DNA from: Sepiola atlantica
Lineage: Eukaryota > Mollusca > Cephalopoda > Sepiida > Sepiolidae
Direction: 5' to 3'
NCBI GenBank assembly: GCA_963556195.1
Contig: OY744523.1
Span: 76,668,445-76,732,444, forward strand
DNA: 64,000 nucleotides
Numbering within the stretch: the first letter of the stretch is position 1; each line of letters starts with the position of its first letter. This document shows, piece by piece, positions 1 through 10,652 of the stretch. A program made the translations under genes and the position numbers. The notes beneath the pieces are model-generated. The model had not been told where the DNA came from and did not search any database. It worked only from the letters and a program-made list of their open reading frames with translations.

Positions 1-87
1 TTACTACCAAAAAGACCATCAGAAAAATTCAAATAATTAAAAAGGTATAATTAAGCAGCCGAATTCTGTCCTTTTTAACAATGTTTG

Positions 88-91
<4 letters not shown>
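1..91 (+). mobile_element. Penelope-like 5' ORF fragment (subfamily C), cut by window start
   Basis: Read with one frameshift, this stretch encodes a Lys-rich segment (TTKKTIRKIQ) followed by NSVLFNNVC, after which an (AT)n tract starts immediately. Two better copies of the same sequence lie at 23137-23445 (plus) and 56124-56410 (minus), and both also end at FNNVC next to (TA)n. The Lys-rich segment plus FNxxC resembles the N-terminal region of Penelope-like element proteins; that assignment is from memory of the family. The fragment carries no reverse transcriptase or endonuclease domain and is certainly dead. The left boundary is unknown because the window begins here. Confidence 0.45.
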
Positions 92-147
<56 letters not shown>

Positions 148-195
148 TATATGTGTGGGGGGTGTATGTGTGTGTGTGTGTGTGCGTGTGGTCGT
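90..195. repeat. (AT)n tract followed by GT-rich simple sequence
   Basis: About 60 bp of AT dinucleotides with a few substitutions, then a G run and (TG)n. It abuts the Penelope-like fragment on its left. The small reading frame across it (Ile-Tyr repeats) is an artefact of the dinucleotide. Confidence 0.9.
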
Positions 196-292
196 GTGTG
201 CCTATAATATTTATATATGTTCGATGTGCATGTTATATTTTTTCTGGAATTTTTCAGATATTGATTGATAATTTAGATAATTTGGAATATTC

Positions 293-782
293 CAAATACT
301 TTTCTCATCTTACATGATATTCTCACAACGTTTAGGTCGATATAACCTCCGACATTCTGAAGTTGTTTTTTTTTTGTCGAACTCGGTAAACTTTCTGCAA
401 AACAAAAGAAATCTGTACAGAATGTCGAACGGAACCCTTTATTTAATCCACGAGGGTAGCTTGCTCTCGTTTCGTCAGTCATGTCTTGGTTGAAAGATCC
501 ATTGCGAAACGAATAAAAGCACTAAGTTATAATCAGTTTGAAGTGACAATCTTCTGTAGGGCGTACAACCAATACAATTACGAATTACTTAAGGCAGCTA
601 CCCGGTCATGACTGACAGAACGAAAGCAAGATACCCCCGTGGATTTAATAAAAGGTTCTGTTAGGAATGTCGTACAGACTCTCAAATTCGACAGATTGCT
701 GTGTTCGACACACATGAAGAAAGTGGTAGGTAACATCGGTTGAAACGTTGTAAGAATAACATCTAAGATAGGAACAATAGAT
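293..782. mobile_element. Fold-back element (family D), ~180 bp arms
   Basis: The left arm (about 293-485) is the diverged reverse complement of the right arm (about 605-782), with a loop of about 120 bp. Matching landmarks are TCTCATCTTACATGATATTC on the left and its complement near 755-775 on the right, and a short frame starting MTD.T.A.YPRG.NK in both arms (minus strand 482 downwards; plus strand 608 upwards). A single-arm copy lies at 50110-50420. No transposase is visible. The shape fits a non-autonomous fold-back DNA element or a head-to-head dimer of a retroelement 5' end. The motif CATGAAGAA...TTGAAACGTT near 710-755 resembles the hairpin motif seen beside Penelope 5' pieces in this window. 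Confidence 0.55.
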
Positions 783-1485
783 CGAATAATCTAAATATTA
801 CATATATTATATTTATATATTATTTATTATGCTTATATACATGTATTATATATGTTATATATATTATATGTAAATATTTATATATTATATATATATATTA
901 TATATGTCATATATTTATGTATATATATATATATATATATATATCTAATATATATTATATATGCATACATATATATATTATGAGCATATATGTATATATT
1001 ATATATATTATATATATAATATATGTATATCTTATATATATTATATATTTATATATATTATATCTTATAAGTATATAGTATACATATTATCTATATATCA
1101 TATTTATTTGTGCATCTTATACATGTTCTGTATATACTATAAATGTAATATGTGATTTATATATATATTATATACTATTTATAATATATAATATATATAT
1201 ATTTATATTATATACATTATATAGGTAAGACAGCATATGCATATATATTATATATATTCTCTATATATGTTATATTATATATTTTTTTATATAATATGTA
1301 TCATGTATACAATACATATATTTATTTATTACATATATTTATTTTATTTATGTATATATTTATATATTACATATATATGATATATATCATATATCACATA
1401 GTATATATAAAATGTATATAATATATATATATATTATATATATCATATATATACTATATATATTATATATATATATCATATATAG

Positions 1486-1516
<31 letters not shown>

Positions 1517-1785
1517 TAGATATGATATATATATCATATATAGTATAAATATATATATATATACCTATTAGATATTATATCATATATATATATATACTAT
1601 ATGGTATAAATATATATATATTAGATACAATGTTATATATATATATATATGATATATAGTATAAATATATATATATATATATTAGATATTATATTTTATA
1701 TATGGCATATATTGTATAACTATATATATATTAGATATAATATTATATATTTACATATATATATATATGTATATATTAGACTTCT
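783..1785. repeat. A/T-only low-complexity block
   Basis: About 1 kb almost devoid of G and C, made of irregular TATATAT, TATTATATAT and ATATCATATATAGTATA motifs. From about 1380 to 1760 the phrase ATATCATATATAGTATA recurs with (AT)n expansions of varying length, so this part behaves like a degenerate short tandem array with dyad symmetry. The small Tyr/Ile-rich frame at 961-1155 is not a gene. Confidence 0.85.
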
Positions 1786-2138
1786 CGAGAGGTGTTGAGT
1801 TACAACCAGTACTTTGATTTCATTGAAGATTCACAAATTGTGATATATTTGCGTAGATATTTTTCTTTGTTGTCCTCATGGATAAAACAAAACAAAGCGA
1901 CTTTATATTTTGCTACGTATTTAAGGTGTGTACGAATCAGAAATTAGAAAGTGGTCTGATTAAGATACAATGTTAGTCGATACCAGAAATGCAGAGATAG
2001 CTAAGTTAGGTGGGTGTTTTGTAAAGTTCATTACTAATTATACTTAATTAAAATATTTGTAAAATCCCAGAAGAAACATATTTTAGCAAATATTTATAGA
2101 AAAATACTTGATGGGAACAAACTTTGATTAACTTGAGA

Positions 2139-2140
2139 TA

Positions 2141-2183
<43 letters not shown>

Positions 2184-2215
2184 AACATTTGTTAAAATAT
2201 GTATTTTAATATACT
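2139..2215 (-). mobile_element. (AT)n plus terminal stub of Penelope-like subfamily C
   Basis: (AT)n at 2139-2181 is followed by GCAAACATTTGTTAAAATA. On the minus strand this reads as the TNVC end of the subfamily C fragment, running straight into (TA)n. Only about 35 bp of similarity is left, so this is the weakest member of the set. Confidence 0.3.
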
Positions 2216-2323
2216 TTTTATTTATTTTCTATACTTTCACGTGCAGGAATATAAATTGTCCCTTATATAAAAAAAAATTAAAAGGAAAACAAAATGTTCG
2301 GCCGTGATCCTTCAGCCTATATT

Positions 2324-2325
<2 letters not shown>

Positions 2326-2373
<48 letters not shown>
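2326..2373. repeat. (AT)n microsatellite
   Basis: Uninterrupted AT dinucleotides. The right flank AATCCAGGTAAACATTC recurs in reverse complement beside another (AT)n tract at 57931, so the junction itself is repeated. Confidence 0.95.
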
Positions 2374-2376
<3 letters not shown>

Positions 2377-2636
2377 CCAGGTAAACATTCACAGGATAGT
2401 AATCCAAAGAATTTCAACCGGGTTTATAAAAAGTGCTCAATATCAAAAAAAGCTTTTATATATGATTATTTTTTCTATTTATGCAGACATGTACAAAATC
2501 TGCGACACTAGCATGTCGATGTTATCGATCAACAGCTGTTATTAACTGAGATCTCATCAGGCAGACTAAAAATCCAATCTTAACCTTAGATCATATTTGT
2601 AAAGTATTACCAATAGTGATGTTTTAATTATTTTTA

Positions 2637-2715
<79 letters not shown>

Positions 2716-2716
2716 C
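2637..2716. repeat. (ATT)n microsatellite
   Basis: About 26 uninterrupted ATT units, inside the spacer of the family B fold-back. Confidence 0.95.
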
Positions 2717-2867
2717 ATTGTTACCACTTATTGTGTAAACTAAATATATTTCTTAGTGAATTTGTTAATTCATTTATTAATTAATTATAATTAGATAATT
2801 TAAAAAAAAAGTAAAAACTAAAGATTAAAAAACCAAATCAGTAGCCTAATGTATTAACGACCCCTCA

Positions 2868-2904
2868 ATACACACACACACCCACACACACACACACACA
2901 CACG
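2868..2904. repeat. (CA)n microsatellite
   Basis: ACAC dinucleotides with one CCC interruption, inside the same fold-back spacer. Confidence 0.9.
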
Positions 2905-3125
2905 CTACCACCCCCATCATCATCGACTCAAACCAATAACCGGCCTTAAAATCATGCTACCAGCATTTTTATTCTAGACTGATTTTGACACGTCATATCG
3001 GCAATGTTTTCCTTTCATCCCCTCCTCTCCTCACTTCAATACCCTCCCCTCTCTATAATCCACTTATGTCTCTATCCCAAATGATCTAATTTCATACCGT
3101 ACCATTTTATTTTATTTCATGTTAT

Positions 3126-3152
3126 CTCTATCTATCTATCTATCTATCTATA

Positions 3153-3191
<39 letters not shown>
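3126..3191. repeat. (CTAT)n microsatellite
   Basis: Tetranucleotide CTAT repeated about 16 times with one TATA interruption. Confidence 0.95.
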
Positions 3192-3495
3192 TTATTATTT
3201 CTCCCTCTTTTTATTTAATTTAATTGGATTTTATCTTATTATATTAATTTTATTTTATTTTGTATTTTATATTTTATAATTACATTTTGTTATCATGTTT
3301 GACATAATTTTTATTTATTTTGATTCTTAACGGTCCAACCACGTTTTTTTATAATTTCATTCTTTTCAAATATGATCTAAGGCTAAGATCGTATTTAACT
3401 CTGCCTGATGAGATCTCAATTTATAACAGCTGTTGATCGATAACATCGACATGCCAGTGTCGATGATTTTGTACATGTCTGTGTAAATAAAAATA

Positions 3496-3534
<39 letters not shown>

Positions 3535-3764
3535 GATAATGAAAATAGGATATAACAAAAATTGTTTATACATTCATCAACGTTTTGTCCTAATTGCAAG
3601 ATTATGAAGTAGATGAATGTGGGTTTATTTTATATTAATATCGATTTCTAGAGAATGTTGCGTAAAATAGGGAGGTTGTATTGAAATGTAATTTTTGTCC
3701 AGTGAGTTGTAGTTAGCTTATTAAAAGATATACATGGTAGATGTCTTTACGTTGTTGAATTGTA

Positions 3765-3950
3765 TAATAGGGTGCGTCTTATTTTTACAATACGTTTTAA
3801 TAAGCACGAAAGATTCTATTTTTCGTGTTGTGTATTTTAGGCAAAATAAATAAATATTTAATAGACCCCCTTTTTGTTTAAATACACAACACGAAAAATA
3901 GAATATTACGTGTTTATTAAAACATATGTTTAAAAAAACGCACCCTATTA
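3765..3950. mobile_element. Short palindromic MITE, ~185 bp
   Basis: The ends are TAATAGGGTGCGT on the left and ACGCACCCTATTA on the right, a perfect 13 bp inverted pair. The dyad continues inward with short gaps through TTTTAATAAGCACGAAAG and CTATTTTTCGTGTTGTGTAT, leaving a central spacer of about 50 bp. Size, near-complete palindromy and TA at both edges fit a TA-targeting MITE of the Tc1/mariner/pogo group; that group assignment is inference. A related end, AAAAAACGCATCCTA, occurs at 4074-4090. Confidence 0.6.
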
Positions 3951-4307
3951 GATTTTTTGTATTTTGTTATACATTCTGCTCTCGTGAGGAGGCAAGTAAA
4001 TAGTGACACGAAAACATTTTACACTGACAATTTTGCAATGCTTCGTTTGATATTAAACATGTTTTGTAAATAAAAAAAACGCATCCTACATTAAAAATAA
4101 ATATTTAATAAATATTTCTTAAAATAAAGCTTTCGCTCTATTAAAAAGCGAGTTTTTGACGATCCCCCCCCCCAAAAAAAAACATCGTTACTATTTGTTT
4201 GTTTACGAAAAAACGATATGGTCAACCTGTGTAGACCGAATTTCGTCTTTTTTTAATTTCTGGGGTCTTTACTCTTTATATGGTTCGCTTATTAAAATAA
4301 ACACCTT

Positions 4308-4672
4308 GCGTCGTTTAATCTGGTCTCTTCGATTTCATATTTTTCACTCACCGACGCTTATAAATGTAGCCCAACTCATTTCACTATATACACACGTCCC
4401 AGCGTAATCGCTACATCTACTCAGACTTTTAACACTATCTTCCCATTTCGAACAGGAGGACTTGGGAATCTTCGACAGCTTCGCCGACAGATTTCGACAA
4501 TGAAGAAAAAAAAACATCTCTGTATAACACTGATGCTGACATGTCATGCTGAAATTATTAGTTAAAAAATAAATAAATGAACGTCGTTTAATCTGGTCTC
4601 TATTCAATTTCCTATGTTTAGCTCATCGGCGCTTATAAATGTAGCTCAACTCATTTCACAGACACACACATA
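4308..4672 (+). repeat. Pair of ~90 bp direct repeats
   Basis: 4308-4400 and 4581-4672 both begin CGTCGTTTAATCTGGTCTCT and share GCGCTTATAAATGTAGC and CTCATTTCAC. They are about 273 bp apart in the same orientation and end in CA-rich sequence. They are probably two copies of a short interspersed or tandem unit; no family is recognised. Confidence 0.6.
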
Positions 4673-4682
4673 CACATATATA

Positions 4683-5746
4683 CAAGGCCTGTCTAAACAG
4701 TATCCGACCTTTGGCCAGACAAAATATTTCAAATACCTAACGGGGTTGGGACCCTAATCCCCTTCAAAGTAGCCTCCTTGTTCTTGCACACACTTATCCT
4801 ACCGATCCATCCACTGCCGGAAACGCCTCTGAAAGTTTCCTTTTGGAATGGTTTTCATCTCTGCCGACGCGTTCCGCATTATCTCTTCTCTATTCTCAAA
4901 ACGGGCGTCTTCAATTTTCGAAACAACCAGAAGTCGCAAAGAACCATGTCCTGAGAGTAAGGAGGTAAGCGAACGACTGGAATTCAATGTTTGGCCAAGA
5001 AATGTTGGATCAATTGCAATTAATTTTGCTTCGCACCTGTCGCGTTTTTTTGGGCCTTGGAGACTCGGGAGGCTTCCATTGCGACGACTGTCTTGTTGTT
5101 TCAGGGTCGTACCCGTATATTCATGATTCATCTCCTATTATCACAGTGATAAGAAACACAGAATAAGGATTGGCAGTTTCCAGAAAGTCCTGTGCAACTT
5201 AAAAACAGAGGTTATTTTGTTCCTGCGAAAACAACTTGTGAACAAAGTTCGCAGCCACCCTGTTCATGTACAAATCATCACGCAAGACATGTCATGTGCG
5301 GAAGTTTTACTTACTCCGACCTCTTGGACGATCTCCCGCACGGTTGAACGACGATCTTCCATCACAAAATTTCGCACTGATATGCGACCATTTTTGAATC
5401 GCTTGAACCACTCCTTAATTTGTGTTACACCCATCACATATTTTCAAAACACGTGCTGAATCTAACGAATTGGTTTGCTTTAAGAATCACCAAGCTTTTG
5501 ATAAAATGTGATGCAGTATTTTTGCTCAACACGTTCAGTCATCTTGAGAGTATTGCTAATCCGATGAACACGTTGTGTAGCACCTCACTCAGCGACCGAC
5601 AGACAGCCACTAACTCGCAGGAAAGCGGTGATCAAATTCATACATGCGCATGAAGGTGTCTTCCTTCACTGTGTAGAGTAGAGCCGCCCTATCGTCTCTA
5701 TTGTGCACAGAAATATGAAGGTCAGATACTTTTTAGACACGCCTCG
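4683..5746 (-). mobile_element. mariner-type transposon copy with TA duplications
   Basis: The two ends form inverted repeats: CAAGGCCTGTCTAAACAGTA on the left against CGAGGCGTGTCTAAAAAGTA read inward from the right, matching at 25 of 29 positions over the full terminus. The dinucleotide TA sits immediately outside both ends (4681-4682 and 5747-5748), the expected target duplication. The element is about 1.06 kb, shorter than the usual ~1.3 kb, because of an internal deletion in the transposase. The right edge runs into (AT)n/(GA)n. Confidence 0.8.
4790..5542 (-). pseudogene. mariner transposase, broken, internal deletion
   Basis: The reading starts at an ATG at 5540-5542 and follows the mariner protein through several frames: an N-terminal helix-turn-helix region (CITFYQKLGDS, later QIKEWFKRFKNGRIS-like), then VIIGDESWIYGYDPETKQQ with the first catalytic Asp, then RPKK. 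The protein then jumps to HFLAKH, IPVV and PPYSQDMVLCDFWLF, which carries the third Asp. The stretch that should hold the second catalytic Asp (HDNAPAH region) is missing. The C-terminal end is FQRRFRQWMDR, typical of the family. Several stops and frameshifts confirm it is inactive. Confidence 0.75.
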
Positions 5747-5748
5747 TA

Positions 5749-5753
5749 TATAG

Positions 5754-5801
<48 letters not shown>

Positions 5802-5862
5802 GGAGAACGAGAGAGAGAGTGAGAGAGAGAGGGAGAGAGAGGGATAACGAGAGAGAGTAAAA
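5749..5862. repeat. Compound (AT)n-(GA)n microsatellite
   Basis: (TA)n directly followed by (GA)n with interruptions. It is the reverse-strand form of the (CT)n-(AT)n compound that recurs elsewhere in the window. Confidence 0.9.
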
Positions 5863-6254
5863 AAGTGCGGCAGCCAAGCGAATCAAATAAAAATAGTTAC
5901 ACATTTTCATAATCAGACCTAGATAGATGAATACATAGATACATTATTGCGTATAGCTGAACCTAAAAAGTATATCAACATACATACAGAACATTTTTTA
6001 CATACGTACATGATTATCAATGCTTATGTATTTAAAATCATTCCAACGTCATGAGTACATAATGGACACATTTTTTAAAAATTGCTAATATGTTAATTAT
6101 TTAAGAAATGTGTTTCATTAAGTTTAATCATGCAATAAATATTTGTAAAGAACATTTCACAATCGATTGAGAATAAAACATTTTGACAATTATCAATCGA
6201 TTCTGTAGTATTAATAATGAGTCAAATATTAATTATCTGTGTACATTATTTATA
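5863..6254. other. AT-rich, no feature seen
   Basis: AT-rich unique-looking sequence with no similarity that I recognise. Confidence 0.5.
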
Positions 6255-7012
6255 CTAGTAAATATATGTTCCCTCCGGTCGCATATTTTTGCTAGTTGTT
6301 TTATTAAATTATTCAGTAAAATGTGTGTTTTTTTAAGAAAGAAAATCACCCTATTCTTTATTTTGATAAATAAAACACGGAATAATAAAAACATAGGTTT
6401 TAAACAAAATTTACCTTTTACAGCGTAAAATGTAAAACAAAAAATCCTAAACTCATTTAAGGTCGTAAAAAATAATAATATTTGAAGTTTTTTCAAATTG
6501 AAACAAAAAGGTGTACATAAATAAAATCAACAATTAAAAAAATAAAATACAGTAAACACGATTCTAAATTCAGTTAGTATATTGCTCAGTAAAACGTGTT
6601 TGTTTATTTACAAAAAAATGTATTTTTTAAATCAATTATGTTTTAAATTATACAATTTCGTTCAATGAATTTGTGCTTTAAAGCATAATTTCTAATAAGA
6701 ACAAACCTAAAACACTGTAATAAGAAAATCAAAGTAAATATATAATTTTTCAGCAACTCGTTCGATAAATCTCAGAGAATGGCTTGTTAACATGTTATTA
6801 ATCAAATGACACGGTCTGTCTTGTGTCACCCCCCCCCTCTCTCTCTCTCTTCTCGCTCTCTCTCTCTCGTTCTTTAGCTCTATTTTTCTCTATTTTTTTC
6901 TCTCTCACTTTATCTCTTTCTTTCTCTCTCTATCTCTTTCTCTTTCTTGAAATCGAACTTTCTGTGCGTTCGAAATAGAACGTTATACTTCATAATTAGT
7001 AGGTGGGTAACA
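6255..7012 (+). repeat. Interspersed repeat (family J) copy 1
   Basis: This segment aligns along its whole length with 54675-55382, in the same orientation. Shared phrases include GCATATTTTTGCTAGTTGTT, TTTACCTTTTACAGCGTAAA (with one change), CTTTCTGTGCGTTCGAAATA and a (CT)n block at the same relative position. No reading frame is conserved between copies. The class is unknown. Because the (CT)n tract is part of both copies, it travels with the element and did not arise independently. Confidence 0.6.
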
Positions 7013-8439
7013 AAATGGTGGAGTGGACGCCATCCCATTACAATCTACTTTAATTACGTAATGTATTTAATTCTATTTATAATTTTATTAAGATTATTAT
7101 TTTCGAAGAAAATATTTTAAATACATCTTGAGATCTGTAATAAAAACAATGATGAATGTATATTTGCGAATATTAATTTATTAGAAGCTTTAATACAAAT
7201 TAAGTATGTAAATTTGAAACGCGCATGATGTTTGGGGAAGTTTGAGAATGGGTATATATAGAAACTGATAAGTAGATATAAAAAGAGAGCGATAAAAACT
7301 AATATTAGTTTCGGCTTTAGACAGACAGACAGACAGACAGATACATAATTTACATCATTTGTAAATGTCTCGAACTGTTATTTGCTAATTTGTTATCGTT
7401 ATGTTCATAAGATTGTGCATGTTTTACTGTCTGAGCGCATAGTTTCCTAGATAAACGCGCTGGCTAAAGGAATATTCTGGGAGGATTTCTATCTAAAGGT
7501 GTGGTATTCCGTCTTTGTTCAAAGAACCTAAAACACAATGACTCATACCATATATCTAAAAAGCATGGACTCAGAATGGGAGCGTTCTACCCAATGGGTT
7601 TAGCATCGTGGTCAAAGGTCTAAAAATAAATATTGTCAAAACATTAGGTACATAATAGCAACCAACATGGTGGTAACCGTCCAAAACATGTAAATAAAAT
7701 AACTTATCGCAAGAATATCGTTAAATACTTTATTCTGTTCTTTAAAATGATTGTCCCGAACATTCTTAATAAAATGTTCCTAACATATATTTTAGATGCT
7801 TAATAAATTACTAACAAAATTATTTATTTTTTGTTCCCAAAAAGTATAAATTATTTCCAACATTTTAGTAAAATATTCACAAAACCAAACATTATATAAG
7901 AAAAAAGACAAACAGAAACAAAAACAAATTAAAAAAAAACTAAATTACGAAGAGGCAAATGATATCCATAAGAAACGCAATTACGTAAAACACCGATCCC
8001 CCTCCTACATGTCTTACAAATACAAAAATACTATATAGTTGAGCTTGGTACAATTACTTGTCAAATATGTGAAAAAATTGATATGCATAATACATTCATA
8101 ATTAAAATATATACTCACATTCTGTGAATATATGCGTGTATTTTTTCTATGCACACACGTGTAATATTTATCTGGACGATGGGATGAATTTGAAAATTAT
8201 AGCTGTCAAATTAAAAACTTTTCTTAATCTCGAATAACATAACTTATGCATGTCATTTTATTAAAAGTTTCACAAATATTTTCACACAGGATGCAATAAT
8301 ATTGGAACGTTAACAATGTAATTCTTGTTATCAAGATATTACTTTCTCGTTTAGAATTAATTAGTAAGTATTATTTAACAATGAAAATTACGTAATACTT
8401 AATAAGAACAAGCCGCGCATGCGTGGCCCTCTCTGTATG
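7013..8439. other. AT-rich, no gene; short (GACA)n
   Basis: AT-rich sequence with a short GACA run at 7319-7341. No coding similarity recognised on either strand. Confidence 0.5.
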
Positions 8440-9328
8440 TGACGAGTGTAAAATGCAATAAATTTGGGCAATTTGGGGCATTTTTGACCAATCCTTTGAC
8501 CCCCTGGGGGCGCGAACCAGAATTATTCTGATGTCAAGAATGCTTATTTTATATCCAGAACAATTGCCTCTACATTTTGGCCAAGTTTCAGAAAAATTCA
8601 ATGAATGGATCAAACGTTATGGGAGAAAAGGGTCATTTTTTGCCATTTATGGGGTCTTTTGACCCCCTGGGGACGCGAACCAGATGTTTTCCAAGGTCAG
8701 CGATACTTATTTTCTATTAGGAACACTTGCCTCCACATTTTGGCCAAGTTTCAGAGAAATTGAATGGATGGATGAAAAGTTATGGGGGAAAAAATATCAT
8801 TTTGGGCCATTTCGAGGCCTTTTGACCCCCTGGGGGGGCTAACCAGATTTTTTTCTAAAAAGAATGTCACTTTCTAACCTGACCAAAGTAACAACTTCAT
8901 GCAAAATTTCAAAGAAATTTCAGAAAAATTGAATGTATGAATCAAACTTTATGGGAGGAAAGGGTCATTTGTTTGTCATTTTATGGGCACTGTGACCCCC
9001 TGGGGGCGCGAACCGGATTTTTTCCATTATCAGCGATACTTAGTTTCGATTAGGAACAATTGCCTGCACATTTTGGTCAAGTTTCAGAGAAATTGAATGG
9101 ATGGATGAAAAGTTTCGGGCCCTTTTTACCCACTGGGGGATAACCAGATTTTTTTTTAAATCGGATGATGTCACTTTCTAACCTGACAAAAGTTACAACT
9201 TCATGCAAAATTTCAGACAAATTCAATGGATGGTTGCGGAGAAAAATCCGGACGGACACACACACGGACACACACACGGACGGAAATGCCTCAAAACATA
9301 GGTCTCCCAATTTTTTAAATCGGGGGAC
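8440..9328 (+). repeat. ~163 bp tandem array with GACCCCCTGGGGG signature
   Basis: The signature GACCCCCTGGGGG (or a close variant) starts at 8498, 8661, 8824, 8993 and about 9127, giving spacings near 163, 163, 169 and 134 bp. Two unit types are visible. Type A has GGTCAGCGATACTT and CCACATTTTGGCCAAGTTTC; type B has TGTCACTTTCTAACCTGAC and AACTTCATGCAAAATTTC. They are ordered A, A, B, A, B. The array ends in a CGGACACACACACGGA segment and GGGGGACC, then (AAT)n. Reading frames through it are not convincing. Confidence 0.7.
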
Positions 9329-9329
9329 C

Positions 9330-9389
<60 letters not shown>

Positions 9390-10559
9390 TATTATAATAA
9401 TTATAATAACAATGATAATAAAAATGATAATAATAATAAAAATAATTATAATAATAATAAAAATTATAATAAAAATGATAATAATAATAATAAATAATAA
9501 TAATGATAATAATAATGTTAATAATAATGCTAATAATACTAATGGTAATGATAATAATAATGCCAATAATAATGATAATAATAATGCTAATAAAGATAAT
9601 AAGAATGATAATAATGATAATGATAATGATGATGAAAATAAAAATAATAATAATGATAATAATAATGATAATAATTATAATAAACATAATTATAAAAACA
9701 ATGATGATATTAATAATGATAATAATAATAATGATGATAATGATAATTACGATAATAATAATAATAATAATAATTATGATAATAATAATGAAAATAATAA
9801 TGATAATGATAATAATATTAATAATGATAAAAATGATGATGATGATAATAATAATAATGATAATAAAAATTATAATAGTAATAATAATAATAATAATAAT
9901 TGAAATAAAAAGAAGAATTATGATGATGATAATAATGATAATAATAATGATTATAATAATAATGATGATTATAATTTCAATAATAATAATAATGATAATA
10001 ATAATGATAATAATAATGATAATAATAATGATAATAATAATAATAATGATAGTTATTTTCATTATTATTATCATTATTATTATCATCCTCATAATTATCA
10101 TTATTATTAAAATCATTATTATTATTATCATTATAATCATAATAATTATTATTTTTATAATCATAAATTATAAATATAGTAATGATAATAATAATGATAA
10201 TAATATTAATAATAATATTGATAATAATGTTGATAATTATGATGATAATAATAATGATAATGATAATAATAATGATGATAATAACAATGATTATAATAAT
10301 GAAAATAATTACAATGATGATAATAATAATGATAATAATAATGATGATAATAATGATAATAATAATGATAATAATAATGATAATAAGTATATTGATGATA
10401 ATAATGCTAATAATAGTGATAATAATAATGATACTAATAATGATAATAATGATAACAAACAGAATGATAATAATGATAATAATTATAATAATAACAACAA
10501 TGATTATAATAATGATAATAATCATAATAATAATAATGATAATAATTATATTGATGATG

Positions 10560-10651
<92 letters not shown>
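9329..10651. repeat. 1.3 kb degenerate (AAT)n / (AATGAT)n satellite
   Basis: Near-perfect (AAT)n at both ends (9329-9390 and 10560-10650) flanks a long interior of degenerate units such as AATGATAAT. The A-rich phase is on the plus strand throughout except for about 10053-10168, where the T-rich complement (ATTATTATC) is on the plus strand: an internal inversion of about 115 bp. The long frames here are translated trinucleotide repeats and not genes. Confidence 0.95.

Positions 10652-10652
<1 letters not shown>

Larger units (their letters stand above)
2374..3502. mobile_element. Fold-back repeat (family B) with ~140 bp inverted arms
   Basis: The arm at about 2455-2605 and the reverse complement of about 3363-3502 share the phrases ATTTATGCAGACATGTACAA (the right arm has TTACACAGACATG), ATGTCGATGTTATCGATCAA, CAGCTGTTAT and GAGATCTCATCAGGCAGA. 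Between the arms lie (ATT)n, (CA)n and (CTAT)n microsatellites and AT-rich filler, with no coding similarity. A further copy with its own small internal dyad is at 57765-57930. The outer edges touch (AT)n. No transposase is seen, so the class is unknown; MITE-like or fold-back is a structural description only. Confidence 0.55.

Noticed and set aside
783..1785. Possible replication origin or matrix-attachment region
   Set aside because: Only base composition supports it; A/T-only blocks are common in this genome.
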